Below, piece after piece: positions 47,110 to 56,938 of a stretch of DNA of 64,000 nucleotides. The translations under genes and the position numbers were made by a program. Below the pieces are notes generated by a model. The model was given only the letters and a program-made list of their open reading frames with translations. It was not told the origin of the DNA and did not search any database. Location of the stretch: the NCBI RefSeq assembly GCF_000834635.1, contig NZ_JXQV01000004.1, positions 1 through 64,000 of the forward strand, in the 5' to 3' direction. The DNA comes from Agrobacterium tumefaciens (GTDB lineage: Bacteria > Pseudomonadota > Alphaproteobacteria > Rhizobiales > Rhizobiaceae). How positions within the stretch are numbered: the first letter of the stretch is position 1; each line of letters begins with the position of its first letter.

Positions 47110-47588
47110 TCGAGATTATCAGGATCGATGACAGTTTTTCACGCTACGAGGATCTGCTGGCACTGATCCTCTCCTCCTTTGCCTATATGGATGGAGTGAT
47201 CGATCCGCCCTCTTCGGCCCATCGGCTCACAGTGGATAATCTGGCGCAGAAAACCAAAGATGAAATCGCCTTCATCGCGGTGGATGGGGAGGATTTGAAG
47301 GGCTGCATATTCTGCAAGCCGGAAGCGACAAGCCTCTACGTCGGCAAGCTTGCCGTTTCGCCGTCGTCGCAGGGTAAAGGCGTGGGCGTGGCACTGCTGG
47401 GACAAGCCGAGGAGGTTGCCCGTGATCTTCAGCTTCCGGCGCTACGGCTGGAAACCCGCATCGAGCTGACGGAAAACCATCGCCGCTTCGCCACCTGGGG
47501 CTTTGTGCGCACGGCAGAAAATTCCCATCCCGGCTACACCAGCGTGACCTCCATCGAGATGATGAAGGTCTTGACTGAAACCGTTTAA
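47106..47588 (+). CDS. GNAT-family N-acetyltransferase
   Basis: 160 residues with the acetyl-CoA loop in LAVSPSSQGKGVGVALLGQAEE (Q/R-x-x-G-x-G/A pattern, about residues 81-102) and the following strand LRLETRIELTENHRRF. The substrate is unknown. It overlaps the adenylyltransferase gene by four bases. Its TAA stop shares the TTAA at 47585-47588 with the stop of the convergent dehydrogenase. Confidence 0.85.
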   Translation: MIEIIRIDDSFSRYEDLLALILSSFAYMDGVIDPPSSAHRLTVDNLAQKTKDEIAFIAVDGEDLKGCIFCKPEATSLYVGKLAVSPSSQGKGVGVALLGQAEEVARDLQLPALRLETRIELTENHRRFATWGFVRTAENSHPGYTSVTSIEMMKVLTETV

Positions 47589-48589
47589 CTGCGTCCCGGC
47601 AAGACTCGGTTTGGTGGGCGGTGGCCATCAAAAAAGGCGCGGATGTTGATGATGACCTTGTCACCCATGTCGATGCGGCCTTCGATGGTGGCAGAGCTCA
47701 TATGCGGCAACAGCACGACCTTGCCCTCCTTGGCGAGCTTGATGAGCTTGGGGTTCACGACAGGTTCGTTTTCAAAAACATCCAGCCCCGCACCGGCAAT
47801 CTTGCCCTCCATCAGGCAGCGGATCAAAGCTGGCTCGTCGATAATATCGCCACGCGCTGTGTTGACGATGTAGCTCGTGGGCTGCATCAGCGCCAGATGC
47901 CGGGCCGAAATCAGATGGTAAGTGGCAGGCGTGGACGGGCAATTGACGGAGACGATATCGACCCGCGCCAGCATTTGGTCGAGGCTGTCCCAATAGGTCG
48001 CCTCCAGCTCCGCTTCCGTCGCCGGATTGACGCGCTTGCGGTTGTGATAATGAATCGACAGGCCAAACGCCTTGGCACGACGGGCAACAGCGGTGCCGAT
48101 GCGGCCCATCCCGACAATGCCGATGCGCTTGCCCGAGAGGCGGCGTCCCAGCATCCATGTGGGTGACCAGCCACGCCATTCGTCCGAACCGTTGGCGAGA
48201 ACGCGTGTTCCCTCCACCAACCGGCGCGGCACGGCCAGAACCAGAGCCATGGTCATATCAGCGCTGTCTTCGGTCAGCACATTGGGTGTGTTGGTAACGG
48301 TGATGCCCTTACGGGCCGCGGCATCGACATCGATATGGTCGATACCGTTTGAAAATCCGGCAATGAGTTTCAGTTGAGGCCCGGCCTGCTCGATCATCTC
48401 TGCGGTGATGCGATCCGTGACGGTCGGCACCAGCACGTCCACCTTCTGCATGGCGGCAATCAGCTCTGCCTTGCTGCGCGGTGCGTCTTCGATGTTCAAT
48501 TCCGCATCGAACAGCTCACGCATGCGGGTTTCGACCAGATCCGGCAACTTGCGTGTCAAATAGACGCTCGGTCTCTTCTTATTCGTCAT
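47585..48589 (-). CDS. D-2-hydroxyacid dehydrogenase (glyoxylate/hydroxypyruvate reductase-like)
   Basis: 334 residues. The NAD(P) motif GIVGMGRIGTAVARRAKAFG sits near residue 155. The catalytic Arg is in NTARGDIIDE, the Glu in DVFENEPVV and the His in LLPHMSSAT. It most resembles D-glycerate dehydrogenase/glyoxylate reductase (GyaR/GhrB); the substrate preference is inferred. It appears monocistronic; 184 bases separate it from the divergent SH3 gene. Confidence 0.9.
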   Translation of the reverse strand: MTNKKRPSVYLTRKLPDLVETRMRELFDAELNIEDAPRSKAELIAAMQKVDVLVPTVTDRITAEMIEQAGPQLKLIAGFSNGIDHIDVDAAARKGITVTNTPNVLTEDSADMTMALVLAVPRRLVEGTRVLANGSDEWRGWSPTWMLGRRLSGKRIGIVGMGRIGTAVARRAKAFGLSIHYHNRKRVNPATEAELEATYWDSLDQMLARVDIVSVNCPSTPATYHLISARHLALMQPTSYIVNTARGDIIDEPALIRCLMEGKIAGAGLDVFENEPVVNPKLIKLAKEGKVVLLPHMSSATIEGRIDMGDKVIINIRAFFDGHRPPNRVLPGRS

Positions 48590-48773
48590 TGTCAGCAGGT
48601 ACCTTGTTCAGAGGTCGTTAACCAAAAAGAGCGATAATTTCGTTTGTCACGGGCGTTTCTACCAGACCCACCGGCGAAGACAAACAAATCTCGCATGTTG
48701 CTGGTGTCGACTTTCATATTGGTCGTCTCGTTCGTCTGCTTGATTATTGAACTGCTAGGAAACGGAAACCGGC

Positions 48774-49310
48774 ATGCGTAGCGTTGTCTTTACTGTCTGC
48801 ATTGCATTGTCGCTGGGTTTTCTCGACGCTGCAAGCGCGCCCGTTTTGGCACAAGGTGCCGCCAAGGGCGCGAGCGGTCTGCCCCTGCCACGCTTCGTCA
48901 GCCTCAAATCAAGGCGCGTCAACATGCGCATCGGCCCCAGCACCGATTATGCGGTGTCGTGGATGTATATGAAGTCTGGCATGCCTGTGGAAATCATTCA
49001 GGAATATGAAAACTGGCGGCGCATTCGCGATGCCGATGGCACGGAAGGCTGGGTCAACCAGGCGCTGCTCTCTGGCGAAAGAACGGCGCTTGCTGCACCG
49101 TGGATGCGTGGCAAAGGCAAGGACGTCTATGTGAACATGCGCCGCGAGTCACAGTCGGGTGCGCCTGTCGTGGCCAAGCTCGAGCCCGGCGTCCAGATCA
49201 GCATTGGCGAATGCAATGGCGACTGGTGCAAGGCGCAGGCCGGTCAGGTGACCGGCTGGGTGTCTCAGGGGGAAATATGGGGTGCGTACCCCGGAGAAGC
49301 CTTCAAGTAG
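48774..49310 (+). CDS. Secreted SH3-domain protein
   Basis: 178 residues. A signal peptide (VVFTVCIALSLGFLDAASA) is cut near VLA-QG. Two bacterial SH3 (SH3_3/DUF1058-like) domains follow: the first begins RRVNMRIGPSTDY and contains WRRIRDADGTEGWV; the second begins VYVNMRRESQSGAPVV and ends WVSQGEIWG. Such domains often bind peptidoglycan or metal-linked periplasmic partners; no enzymatic domain is present. The 48590-48773 gap holds no other gene. Confidence 0.85.
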   Translation: MRSVVFTVCIALSLGFLDAASAPVLAQGAAKGASGLPLPRFVSLKSRRVNMRIGPSTDYAVSWMYMKSGMPVEIIQEYENWRRIRDADGTEGWVNQALLSGERTALAAPWMRGKGKDVYVNMRRESQSGAPVVAKLEPGVQISIGECNGDWCKAQAGQVTGWVSQGEIWGAYPGEAFK

Positions 49311-49334
49311 CTGAAGGCTCTCCTTTAATGGCCT

Positions 49335-50327
49335 TTAGATAAGGCCGTGCTTTTCTGCCAGCGCCTTCAATGAAGACATGGGGCGGGGGCCAATCTGCTG
49401 GATGACGGCTGCGGCCGCGAGGCATCCAAGCTTGCCGCTATCTTCCAGCGAACGGCCCTGCGTGTAACCATAAAGAAAGCCAGAGGCAAACAGATCGCCC
49501 GCACCCGTCGTGTCGACCACGTCGAAGACAGGATAGGCCTCAACCTTCACGCGCTCGCTGCCGCGAACAATGGTGGCGCCTTCTTCGCTCATGGTCACAG
49601 CCGCGATCTTGCAATCGGCAGCAATCTTGGTCAGCGCCAGCTCGAAATCATCAGTCTCATAGAGCGAGAGCGCTTCCTGCTTGTTGGCGAAGACGATATC
49701 GACGGTGCCGGAGCGCATCAGCTCCAGAAACTCTTCACGGTAGCGACCGACGCAGAAACTGTCTGACAGCGTCATGGACACTTCGCGGCCATTTTCGTGG
49801 GCAATGCGGGCGCAATCACGAATGGCATCCTTGGCGCGTGGCGGATCCCACAGATAACCCTCGAAATAGGTGACCTGCGACTCTGCGACAACGGATGGCT
49901 CCACATCCTCAGGACCAAGTTCGACGCAGGCACCCAGATAGGTGTTCATCGAACGCTCGCCATCTTCTGTGACGAAGATCATCGAGCGGGCCGTGGGCGG
50001 GAATGTGCCCTGCGGCTTGGTTTCGAAGTGAACGCCCTGGGCGCGGATATCGTGCTGGAAAATCTCGCCAAGCTGATCTTCGGCCACTTTGCCGAAATAG
50101 GCCGCGCGTCCGCCGAAATTGGCAATGCCCGCCGCCGTGTTGCCGGCACTGCCGCCGGATGCTTCAAGCGCCGGTCCCATCAGGGAATAGAGCAGTTCGG
50201 CACGCTCGGCATCGATGAGGTTCATCGCGCCCTTGGTGATTGCGTTCTCATTGAGAAACCCATCATCACAGCGGGAAATGATATCCACAATGGCATTGCC
50301 AACTGTCAGTACGTCGAATTTTGTCAT
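49335..50327 (-). CDS. PfkB-family carbohydrate/adenosine kinase
   Basis: 330 residues of the ribokinase fold. The N-terminal lid motif GGSAGNTAAGIANFGG lies near residue 58, and the catalytic PfkB signature DTTGAGDLFASGFLYGY near residue 268 carries the base Asp in GAGD. The opening VLTVGNAIVDI fits the bacterial adenosine/inosine kinase branch, which would connect to purine salvage; the sugar or nucleoside substrate cannot be proved. Its end faces the SH3 gene with a gap of about 25 bases. Confidence 0.85.
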   Translation of the reverse strand: MTKFDVLTVGNAIVDIISRCDDGFLNENAITKGAMNLIDAERAELLYSLMGPALEASGGSAGNTAAGIANFGGRAAYFGKVAEDQLGEIFQHDIRAQGVHFETKPQGTFPPTARSMIFVTEDGERSMNTYLGACVELGPEDVEPSVVAESQVTYFEGYLWDPPRAKDAIRDCARIAHENGREVSMTLSDSFCVGRYREEFLELMRSGTVDIVFANKQEALSLYETDDFELALTKIAADCKIAAVTMSEEGATIVRGSERVKVEAYPVFDVVDTTGAGDLFASGFLYGYTQGRSLEDSGKLGCLAAAAVIQQIGPRPMSSLKALAEKHGLI

Positions 50328-50470
50328 GGGCCTCTTGTCCGGGATGCATCTTTGGATGCGTTATATACCATCCGGTCTTAAAGAATTTTACCGTCAAGAA
50401 AAGCCAAAACCGTGTGCAATCATCTTAAGCGAGAAAGAGCACGCGTCATGTGTTTGACATAGTGAATTGT

Positions 50471-50547
50471 TATAGAATGCGCATTGCTTCACCACGGATG
50501 TACTGGTGGGGCAAGCGGATGAAAGCGGGGCTGACCCCGCTTTTTTC
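50471..50547 (+). ncRNA. Candidate small RNA or transporter leader with two hairpins
   Basis: A first stem (50484-50494 with 50504-50514) forms 11 pairs, two of them G-U, around a 9-nt loop CGGATGTAC. After a 9-base linker a perfect 7-bp stem AGCGGGG/CCCCGCT (50524-50530, 50535-50541) with CTGA loop runs into at least seven T, a textbook intrinsic terminator. A TATAGAAT box at 50471-50478 could be the -10. The structure ends 70 bases before the AEC transporter start, so it may be an independent sRNA or an attenuated leader. I do not recognise an Rfam family. Confidence 0.6.
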
Positions 50548-50616
50548 TTTTGTTCGGTCGCCACAGATGCGCTAGACCGGAAGCCTTCTGTAAGGGCCTG
50601 CGAAAGTACCTCCGCA

Positions 50617-51561
50617 ATGTATGCTGTCGCCATCAATGTCGCGCCGATCTTTATTCTCATTCTCATTGGCTGGATGACGGTGAAGGTGAAGATGTTCAAG
50701 GCGGAGGCGAGCGATGTTCTGAGCGACTTCGTGTTCAAGGTCGCCGTGCCCACGCTGATCTTTCGAACTCTTGCCACGGCGGATTTTCACGGCGCATCAC
50801 CCTTCAAACTTTGGATCACCTATTTCTTCGGTGTTGCCATAACCTGGGCGGCGGGGCAAATGATCACGCGCCACGTTTTCAAACAGGATCTGCGGATCAG
50901 TGTGATTGCCGGGATTTCATCGGCCTTTGCCAACAATATCTTCATCGGCCTGCCGCTGGTCGGTCGCTCCATCGGCAGTGATGGCATTGTGGCAATCTCC
51001 ATCCTCCTCGTCGTGCATCTGCCGATCATGATGATCGCCGGGACGATTTTGATGGAAAACGCCACCCATAAGGTGACTGGTGGCGAAAAGCGCAGTGCGT
51101 TTGCCGTGCTCAAGCAGGTCGGGCGAAACCTCGCGCAGAACCCGCTGGTGATCGCGCTTGTGCTGGGCCTCAGCTTCAACATGACCGGCTTTGCCATGCC
51201 TGACGTGATGACGACGGTGATCGATCAGATTGCCGGTATGGCCGGTCCGGCGGCGTTGATTTCGCTGGGCATGGCGCTGACGAAATACCCCATTCGCGGC
51301 AATTTGCGCATCGCGATGACGATAACTGCTCTCAAGCTGATCCTGATGCCAGCCTGCGTGTGGCTGATGGCCCATGCGCTGGGCCTGAGCCCCGCATGGA
51401 CTGCGGCGCTGGTCCTCACATCCTGTGTGCCTACGGGTATCAATTCCTGGCTTTTGGCCAACCGCTTCGGCATTGGCCACAGCATTGCCGCCTCCACGAT
51501 CAGCATTTCCACCCTGTTTGGTGTGCTGACCGTGTCGTTCTGGGCGTGGCTGTTAAGCTGA
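50617..51561 (+). CDS. AEC-family permease (auxin-efflux-carrier-like)
   Basis: 314 residues from ATG 50617, with about ten membrane helices in two five-helix halves, starting INVAPIFILILIGWMTVK. The conserved NPLVIALVLGL segment and the C-terminal TSCVPTGINSWLLANRFG mark the family. Bacterial members move organic acids (malonate, malate) or have unknown cargo. The frame is open upstream to 50506, but that part overlaps the terminator hairpin. It abuts the convergent methyltransferase stop to stop. Confidence 0.85.
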   Translation: MYAVAINVAPIFILILIGWMTVKVKMFKAEASDVLSDFVFKVAVPTLIFRTLATADFHGASPFKLWITYFFGVAITWAAGQMITRHVFKQDLRISVIAGISSAFANNIFIGLPLVGRSIGSDGIVAISILLVVHLPIMMIAGTILMENATHKVTGGEKRSAFAVLKQVGRNLAQNPLVIALVLGLSFNMTGFAMPDVMTTVIDQIAGMAGPAALISLGMALTKYPIRGNLRIAMTITALKLILMPACVWLMAHALGLSPAWTAALVLTSCVPTGINSWLLANRFGIGHSIAASTISISTLFGVLTVSFWAWLLS

Positions 51562-52581
51562 TTACTTCTGTGCGCTCAAGACCTTGAAGCGCGAGTTGCG
51601 GCACACTTCCTGGCTGGAACGGAACTCCGTGGAGAGGACAGTCTCGTAAGGCATGCCGCGATTGGCGACCATCAGCAGCTTTCCGCCGCTGCGAAGTGCG
51701 GTTGCCGCAGTCTTGATCATGGCTTGGCCGAGAGCTGGCTCTGACGCCTGCCCATTGGCGTGGAAGGGCGGGTTCATGATGATGAGATCGTATTTTTCCT
51801 TCGGCGGCTCTGCCACCAGATCCTGCCAGAAGAAGCGCGTCGTCAAACGTGGGCAATTTTCCAGCATGTTGGTCTTGGCAAATTCCAGCGCATTCCAGTC
51901 TGCCTCGAAGAGATCGATACGGGCCGTGCGCGGGGACTTTTCAGCCAGCATGACGGAGAGATAGCCCCAGCCTGCGCCGAAATCGGCCGCATTGCCATCG
52001 AAATCCGTTGGCATGCGCGATGCCAGAAGCTCCGAGCCGCCATCGATGCGGTCGTGCGAGAACATGCCGGGCATGGCTGTGAAGCGGCCATCGACGGTGA
52101 CAGCACCCTGCTGGAGCTTGGCAACAGCCGCAGTCACATCTTCAGGGCGGCGGAACCAGATGGCGACGCCGTGATATTTCGGTGTCGATTCCGCTTCGAT
52201 GCCGAGCTTTGTCAGCGTCTTGCGCAGCGTGACGATGCCGTCTTCCTTGGAACCGGCGGCGACGATGAGGCCACCGGCCTTCACGCGGGTCAGCGCCTGC
52301 GCGAGACGGTTTTCGTTTTCGCCACGGTGCTTGCCACCGATCAGAAGTGCGACATCATAATCTTCGCCGGAAATATCCGGAGTGACCTCGACGCCTTGCG
52401 CATGCAGAGCGCGGTAGAGCGGGCGAAGGTTCTGAACGGCAGTGATACTGGCCTCAAACCCTTCCACACGCGGCGCATCGGCTTCTGCGCCCAGAAACAG
52501 GACGCGCTCGCCCGCTTTCGGGATCGCCAACATGTCTGCGGCAAAGGGATGGAACAGGGTTTTGACAGCGTCACGGCTCAT
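51562..52581 (-). CDS. Class I SAM methyltransferase, RsmC-like
   Basis: 339 residues built as two methyltransferase-like halves. The C-terminal, active half has the SAM loop AADFGAGWGYLS near residue 205 and the amino-methylating motif NPPFH near residue 265. This layout is that of RsmC/RlmG enzymes that make m2G in rRNA. The N-terminal half lacks a clear SAM loop, as in RsmC. A role on 16S rRNA is inferred. It lies 78 bases after the pnp stop, beyond the pnp terminator. Confidence 0.82.
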   Translation of the reverse strand: MSRDAVKTLFHPFAADMLAIPKAGERVLFLGAEADAPRVEGFEASITAVQNLRPLYRALHAQGVEVTPDISGEDYDVALLIGGKHRGENENRLAQALTRVKAGGLIVAAGSKEDGIVTLRKTLTKLGIEAESTPKYHGVAIWFRRPEDVTAAVAKLQQGAVTVDGRFTAMPGMFSHDRIDGGSELLASRMPTDFDGNAADFGAGWGYLSVMLAEKSPRTARIDLFEADWNALEFAKTNMLENCPRLTTRFFWQDLVAEPPKEKYDLIIMNPPFHANGQASEPALGQAMIKTAATALRSGGKLLMVANRGMPYETVLSTEFRSSQEVCRNSRFKVLSAQK

Positions 52582-52603
52582 GGGGTCGGTCCTAAGTTCA
52601 AAT

Positions 52604-52635
52604 AGAAAAAAGGCGCGGGGAGATGCCCCGCGCCT
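52604..52635 (-). terminator. Intrinsic terminator of pnp
   Basis: A perfect 9-bp GC stem (52612-52620 with 52626-52634), extended by an A-T pair, is followed on the minus strand by a T tract (reverse of 52605-52610). It starts about 25 bases after the pnp stop. Confidence 0.9.
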
Positions 52636-52659
52636 CGATATCGGTCAGCGCATGCAGCC

Positions 52660-54798
52660 TTACTCGGCAGCTTCGCCTTCGCTCTTCTTTTCAGTAGCTT
52701 CCTTGCCGGTTGCCTGATCGACAACCTTCATGGACAGGCGAACCTTGCCACGCTCGTCAAAGCCCATCAGCTTGACCCAAACCTTATCGCCTTCCTTGAC
52801 GACGTCGGAGGTCTTGGCAACGCGATCGGCTGCCAGCTGCGATATGTGAACCAGACCGTCACGGGCGCCGAAGAAGTTGACGAATGCGCCGAAGTCAGCG
52901 GTCTTCACGACCGTGCCTTCGTAGATCATGCCAACTTCAGGCTCTGCCACGATGGAGTGGATCCACTTGCGAGCTGCTTCGATTTCCTTGCCGGAAGAGG
53001 AAGCGATCTTGACGGTGCCATCGTCTTCAATGTTGATCTTGGCGCCTGTCTTTTCAACGATTTCGCGGATGACCTTGCCGCCGGAGCCGATGACTTCACG
53101 GATCTTGTCGACCGGAATGTTCATGACTTCGATGCGCGGTGCGAATTCGCCGAGCTGCGAACGTCCTTCGGTGATGGCATTGGCCATTTCGCCGAGAATG
53201 TGCGTGCGGCCACCCTTTGCCTGCTCCAGAGCGACCTTCATGATCTCTTCGGTGATACCGGCGATCTTGATGTCCATCTGCAGCGAGGTGATGCCGTCAG
53301 CTGTACCGGCAACCTTGAAGTCCATATCGCCGAGGTGATCTTCATCGCCCAGGATGTCGGACAGAACCGCGAAGCGTTCGCCTTCAAGGATGAGGCCCAT
53401 GGCAATACCGGCCACTGGCTTGGCAAGCGGAACGCCTGCATCCATCAGCGCGAGCGATGTGCCGCAAACGGTTGCCATCGAGGACGAGCCGTTGGACTCG
53501 GTGATCTCGGAGACGACGCGCAGCGTGTAAGGGAACTGTTCGACCGATGGCAGCATCGGGCGGATAGCGCGCCATGCGAGCTTGCCGTGGCCGATTTCGC
53601 GGCGGCCTGGGGAGCCCATGCGGCCTGTTTCACCAACCGAGTAGGGAGGGAAGTTGTAATGCAGAAGGAAGCGTTCCTTGTACATGCCCGTCAGGCTGTC
53701 CACATACTGCTCGTCTTCGCCGGTGCCGAGTGTGGCAACAACGATGGCCTGTGTTTCGCCGCGTGTGAACAGCGCCGAACCGTGGGTGCGCGGCAGGAGG
53801 CCGACTTCAGAAACGATCGGGCGAACAGTGGACAGGTCGCGACCGTCGATGCGGCTCTTGGTGTCCAGAATGTTCCAGCGAACGATCTTCGCCTGCAGGT
53901 GCTTGAAGACAGCGCCGATCACTTCGTTGGTGTACTTTGGCTCTTCGCCTTCTGGGAAGAAGTGAGCCTTGACCTTGCCCTTGACGACGTCAACAGCTGC
54001 GTAACGTGCAGCCTTTTCAGTGATCTTGTAGGCATCGCGCAGTTCAGCTTCGGCCAGGCCGAGCATTTCAGCTTCGAGAGCGGAGAAATCTTCCGGTTCG
54101 AATTCGCGTGGTTCCTTGGCAGCAACTTCAGCCAGCTTGATGATTGCATCGATCACAGGCTGGAAACCGCGATGACCAAACATCACAGCGCCGAGCATGA
54201 TCTCTTCGTTGAGTTCCTTGGCTTCGGATTCCACCATCAGGACGGCGTCCTGCGTACCGGCAACAACCAGATCCAGAACCGATTCGTCCATCTCGTCGAG
54301 ATGCGGGTTCAGAACATACTCGCCGTTGATGTAGCCAACGCGCGCGCCGCCGACGGGGCCCATGAAAGGAACGCCGGACAGTGTCAGCGCAGCGGAGGCT
54401 GCAACCATCGACAGAACGTCCGGGTCATTTTCGAGATCGTGCTGAATGACAGTGACGACAACCTGGGTGTCGTTCTTGTAGCCTTCAGGAAACAGCGGGC
54501 GGATCGGGCGGTCGATCAGGCGGGAAACCAGAGTTTCCTTTTCAGAAGGACGACCTTCGCGCTTGAAATAGCCACCGGGGATCTTGCCGGCTGCATATGT
54601 CTTTTCCTGGTAGTTGACGGTCAGCGGGAAGAAATCCTGACCGGGCTTTGGAGACTTTGCAGAAACAACGGTCGCAAGAACCATGGTCTCGCCGTAGGTT
54701 GCGATAACCGCACCATCAGCCTGACGGGCAACTTTGCCTGTTTCAAGTCTAAGCGGGCGGCCTGCCCACTCGATTTCGACGGAATGTTGATTGAACAT
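52660..54798 (-). CDS. pnp: Polyribonucleotide nucleotidyltransferase (PNPase)
   Basis: This 712-residue 3'-5' phosphorolytic exoribonuclease is a core of the RNA degradosome. Two RNase PH domains are visible: the first opens with [17 protein letters not shown], and the second carries [17 protein letters not shown] and the DGG-like catalytic region [13 protein letters not shown] domain ([18 protein letters not shown], about residue 565) and an S1 domain (about 620-690) follow. The tail is short, acidic and Lys/Glu-rich. Length is standard. A hairpin in its leader may mediate autoregulation. Confidence 0.97.
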   Translation of the reverse strand: MFNQHSVEIEWAGRPLRLETGKVARQADGAVIATYGETMVLATVVSAKSPKPGQDFFPLTVNYQEKTYAAGKIPGGYFKREGRPSEKETLVSRLIDRPIRPLFPEGYKNDTQVVVTVIQHDLENDPDVLSMVAASAALTLSGVPFMGPVGGARVGYINGEYVLNPHLDEMDESVLDLVVAGTQDAVLMVESEAKELNEEIMLGAVMFGHRGFQPVIDAIIKLAEVAAKEPREFEPEDFSALEAEMLGLAEAELRDAYKITEKAARYAAVDVVKGKVKAHFFPEGEEPKYTNEVIGAVFKHLQAKIVRWNILDTKSRIDGRDLSTVRPIVSEVGLLPRTHGSALFTRGETQAIVVATLGTGEDEQYVDSLTGMYKERFLLHYNFPPYSVGETGRMGSPGRREIGHGKLAWRAIRPMLPSVEQFPYTLRVVSEITESNGSSSMATVCGTSLALMDAGVPLAKPVAGIAMGLILEGERFAVLSDILGDEDHLGDMDFKVAGTADGITSLQMDIKIAGITEEIMKVALEQAKGGRTHILGEMANAITEGRSQLGEFAPRIEVMNIPVDKIREVIGSGGKVIREIVEKTGAKINIEDDGTVKIASSSGKEIEAARKWIHSIVAEPEVGMIYEGTVVKTADFGAFVNFFGARDGLVHISQLAADRVAKTSDVVKEGDKVWVKLMGFDERGKVRLSMKVVDQATGKEATEKKSEGEAAE

Positions 54799-54890
54799 AT
54801 CTTGTCCTCAAATGTAGCCTCGGTTCTCACAGCAAAGGAAAACGCGGCGGCTTTAACACGTCACGGGCAAGACAGCGGGAGGCTTAAACG

Positions 54891-54912
54891 CGCATGTCTT
54901 TGAAGACATGCG
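54891..54912 (-). promoter_or_regulatory. Hairpin in the pnp leader
   Basis: A perfect dyad CGCATGTC/GACATGCG with TTTGAA centre (up to 10 pairs counting the inner bases), about 95-115 bases before the pnp start and without a T tract. In E. coli an RNase III-cut hairpin at this position lets PNPase repress itself. Equivalence here is inferred from position only. Confidence 0.5.
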
Positions 54913-55037
54913 GCAACGCATCAAGCGCTGCATAAGCATCCGGCAATCCTGCCCCATGACAGGTCATCGGTTTGTTTCAGACGGCACCGGCCCATCCGGC
55001 CCATCTTCGTTTTGGCGTCCGTGAAGAACAGCCTTAA

Positions 55038-55076
55038 AGAAAAACCGGCGGGATTTTCTTCTCGAAACCCGCCGGT
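55038..55076 (-). terminator. Intrinsic terminator of rpsO
   Basis: On the minus strand a stem CCGGCGGG/CCCGCCGG spanning 55045-55075 is followed by TTTTTCTTT. It lies 10 bases after the rpsO stop, so pnp is probably reached by read-through or has its own promoter. Confidence 0.88.
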
Positions 55077-55084
55077 GTCAGTTT

Positions 55085-55354
55085 TTAGCGGCGGATGCCG
55101 AGTGCGGTGATCAGCTTGGTGTAACGGCCTTCATCCTTCTTCTTGACGTAGTCGAGAAGCGAACGGCGGCTGGAAACCAGAGTCAGAAGGCCACGACGCG
55201 AGTGGTTGTCCTTCTTGTGATCCTTGAAGTGGCCTGTCAGGTTGTTGATCCGTTCGGTCAAAATTGCGACCTGAACTTCCGGCGAACCGGTATCACCTTC
55301 CTTGATGGCGTATTCCTTGATGAGGGCGGCTTTGCGCTCTGCAGTAATCGACAT
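55085..55354 (-). CDS. rpsO: 30S ribosomal protein S15
   Basis: 89 residues, the exact family length. It binds 16S rRNA in the platform early in assembly. The signature region [19 protein letters not shown] and the conserved LLDYVKKKD are present. It lies between truB and pnp, as in many bacteria. A terminator on each side suggests partly independent expression. Confidence 0.97.
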   Translation of the reverse strand: MSITAERKAALIKEYAIKEGDTGSPEVQVAILTERINNLTGHFKDHKKDNHSRRGLLTLVSSRRSLLDYVKKKDEGRYTKLITALGIRR

Positions 55355-55480
55355 CGGACGATCCTTTCTATTTTAAGGAAAAACGGGACGCCAAGCGCCG
55401 GGATGTCGTCCAGCACTGGCCATGTATAGCGCGGGCGCTGCCCAAGCTGCCCCGCCTATAAACCAATCGCACCATAAAGG

Positions 55481-55506
55481 AAAGAGGCGATTAAAACCGC
55501 CTCTTT
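55481..55506 (-). terminator. Terminator between truB and rpsO
   Basis: A stem AAAGAGGCG/CGCCTCTTT (55481-55489 with 55498-55506) and an A/T-rich loop. On the minus strand it ends in TTTCCTTTA, 40 bases after the truB stop. Confidence 0.75.
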
Positions 55507-55545
55507 CAGGATAACACACATAGAGTGATCGGGAGGCGGCAGGGC

Positions 55546-56493
55546 CTAGCCGAAAACGCGCTTGGGGCGGAACTCACCTTCGGCAATCTCGCCAATGGCA
55601 ATCAGCTTGCCACGGGCCGTGGCATAGGCTTCCATTTCCGCCGTAGGGGCATCGCGCCCGCGCAGCAGAATGGCGTTGCCCATCTTAAGGCGATGTGCCT
55701 GATCATCATTGATGATGAGATGGGGCAGGGATGACAGCGCCTCAGACGTATCGATCAGATAGGCATCCAGTGCGGCCAGTCGCTCGTCACGGTCTTCAAT
55801 GGCTTCGAACTCGATGAGCTTGGCCAGCGGCACCATGGCGTCTTCGGCAAACGGCGCAACCATGGAGCGGCGAAGCTCAGAAATAAAGCCGTAGCAGCCG
55901 AGATCGCGGCCAAAATCGCGGGCCAGCGCGCGCACATAGGTGCCCTTGCCGCATTCGACCTCGAAATGCGCTGTATTGGCATCCGGGCAGGCCAGAAGCG
56001 TGATGCGGTGAATTTCGACTTCACGTGCAGGGATTTCCACGACCTCGCCACCGCGGGCAATATCATAGGCGCGCTCGCCAGCGATCTTGATGGCGGAAAA
56101 CTGCGGCGGGATCTGCATGATCGTGCCGGTATAGTTGGGCAGGATATCGCGGATCGCCTGCTCGTCCGGCCGGTTGGGCGATGTGTTGAGCACTTCGCCT
56201 TCCATGTCGTCCGTCGTGCGCTCTTCGCCCCAGGAGACGGTGAATTCATAGATCTTGCGGCCATCCATCACATAAGGAACGGTCTTGGTCGCATCACCCA
56301 GCGCTATCGGCAACATGCCGGATGCTAGTGGATCGAGCGTGCCAGCGTGGCCAGCCTTCTGGGCGTTGAAGAGCCATTTGATTTTCGATACGGCCTCTGT
56401 CGAGCCGAAATCGAAGGGTTTATCGAGAATAAGCCAGCCGGAAATGTCCCGGCCTTTCGGCTTGCGGTGCTGCTGTTTGCGTGGTTTGGACAT
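55546..56493 (-). CDS. truB: tRNA pseudouridine(55) synthase
   Basis: 315 residues. It converts U55 of tRNA T-loops to pseudouridine. The catalytic Asp lies in [11 protein letters not shown] near residue 58, and the opening [14 protein letters not shown] and [12 protein letters not shown] segments are family-typical. It sits three bases after rbfA in the rimP-nusA-infB transcript order. Confidence 0.96.
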   Translation of the reverse strand: MSKPRKQQHRKPKGRDISGWLILDKPFDFGSTEAVSKIKWLFNAQKAGHAGTLDPLASGMLPIALGDATKTVPYVMDGRKIYEFTVSWGEERTTDDMEGEVLNTSPNRPDEQAIRDILPNYTGTIMQIPPQFSAIKIAGERAYDIARGGEVVEIPAREVEIHRITLLACPDANTAHFEVECGKGTYVRALARDFGRDLGCYGFISELRRSMVAPFAEDAMVPLAKLIEFEAIEDRDERLAALDAYLIDTSEALSSLPHLIINDDQAHRLKMGNAILLRGRDAPTAEMEAYATARGKLIAIGEIAEGEFRPKRVFG

Positions 56494-56496
56494 GCT

Positions 56497-56913
56497 TCAG
56501 TTCTGCTCGTCGTCTTTATCGGTTGAAGGTCCCAAATCGCGCAGGACCTCCGGGGAGCGCAAAAGCGCGTCGATCTTCTTGTAATTGTCGAAGCTGGTAT
56601 CGTCGCGGAAACGCAGTTCCGGCACATATTTCAGCTGCCGAATATGCGGGCCGAGGCGGCCACGCAGAAACTTGGCGTGACGGTTCAGCGCCGCAATCGT
56701 ATCTGTGTGGTCGTCAACGCCGATCGGGGTGACGAAGGCGGTCGCGATCTTGAGATCGGTCGACATGCGCACTTCCGAGATGGAAATCACGGTCTTTTCA
56801 ATCAGGTCGTCGCGCACTTCGCCACGCTGCAGAATCTGTGTCACCGCTGCGCGAACCTGTTCGGCAACACGAAGCATGCGTTGTGTGGGCGCGGATGATG
56901 ATGCTTTTGCCAT
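56497..56913 (-). CDS. rbfA: Ribosome-binding factor A
   Basis: 138 residues. It helps 30S maturation and cold adaptation by binding the 5' helix of 16S rRNA. A single KH-like domain is seen, with [20 protein letters not shown] at the N-terminus and the [20 protein letters not shown] strand near residue 100. The C-terminal tail is Asp/Glu-rich. It lies between infB and truB, a classical order. Confidence 0.96.
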   Translation of the reverse strand: MAKASSSAPTQRMLRVAEQVRAAVTQILQRGEVRDDLIEKTVISISEVRMSTDLKIATAFVTPIGVDDHTDTIAALNRHAKFLRGRLGPHIRQLKYVPELRFRDDTSFDNYKKIDALLRSPEVLRDLGPSTDKDDEQN

Positions 56914-56938
56914 TTTGTCTTAGCCTCAAACAAAGCGA

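Noticed and set aside
50454..50476. TTGACA followed by TATAGA as a promoter for the small RNA
   Set aside because: The spacer is 11 bases, too short for a sigma-70-like promoter. The -10 may be used with a weaker -35, so I left the start undefined.
52846..54903. A long plus-strand frame opposite pnp, and similar ones opposite infB, nusA and the nucleoside genes
   Set aside because: The opposite strand holds unmistakable housekeeping genes. The plus frames have no motifs.
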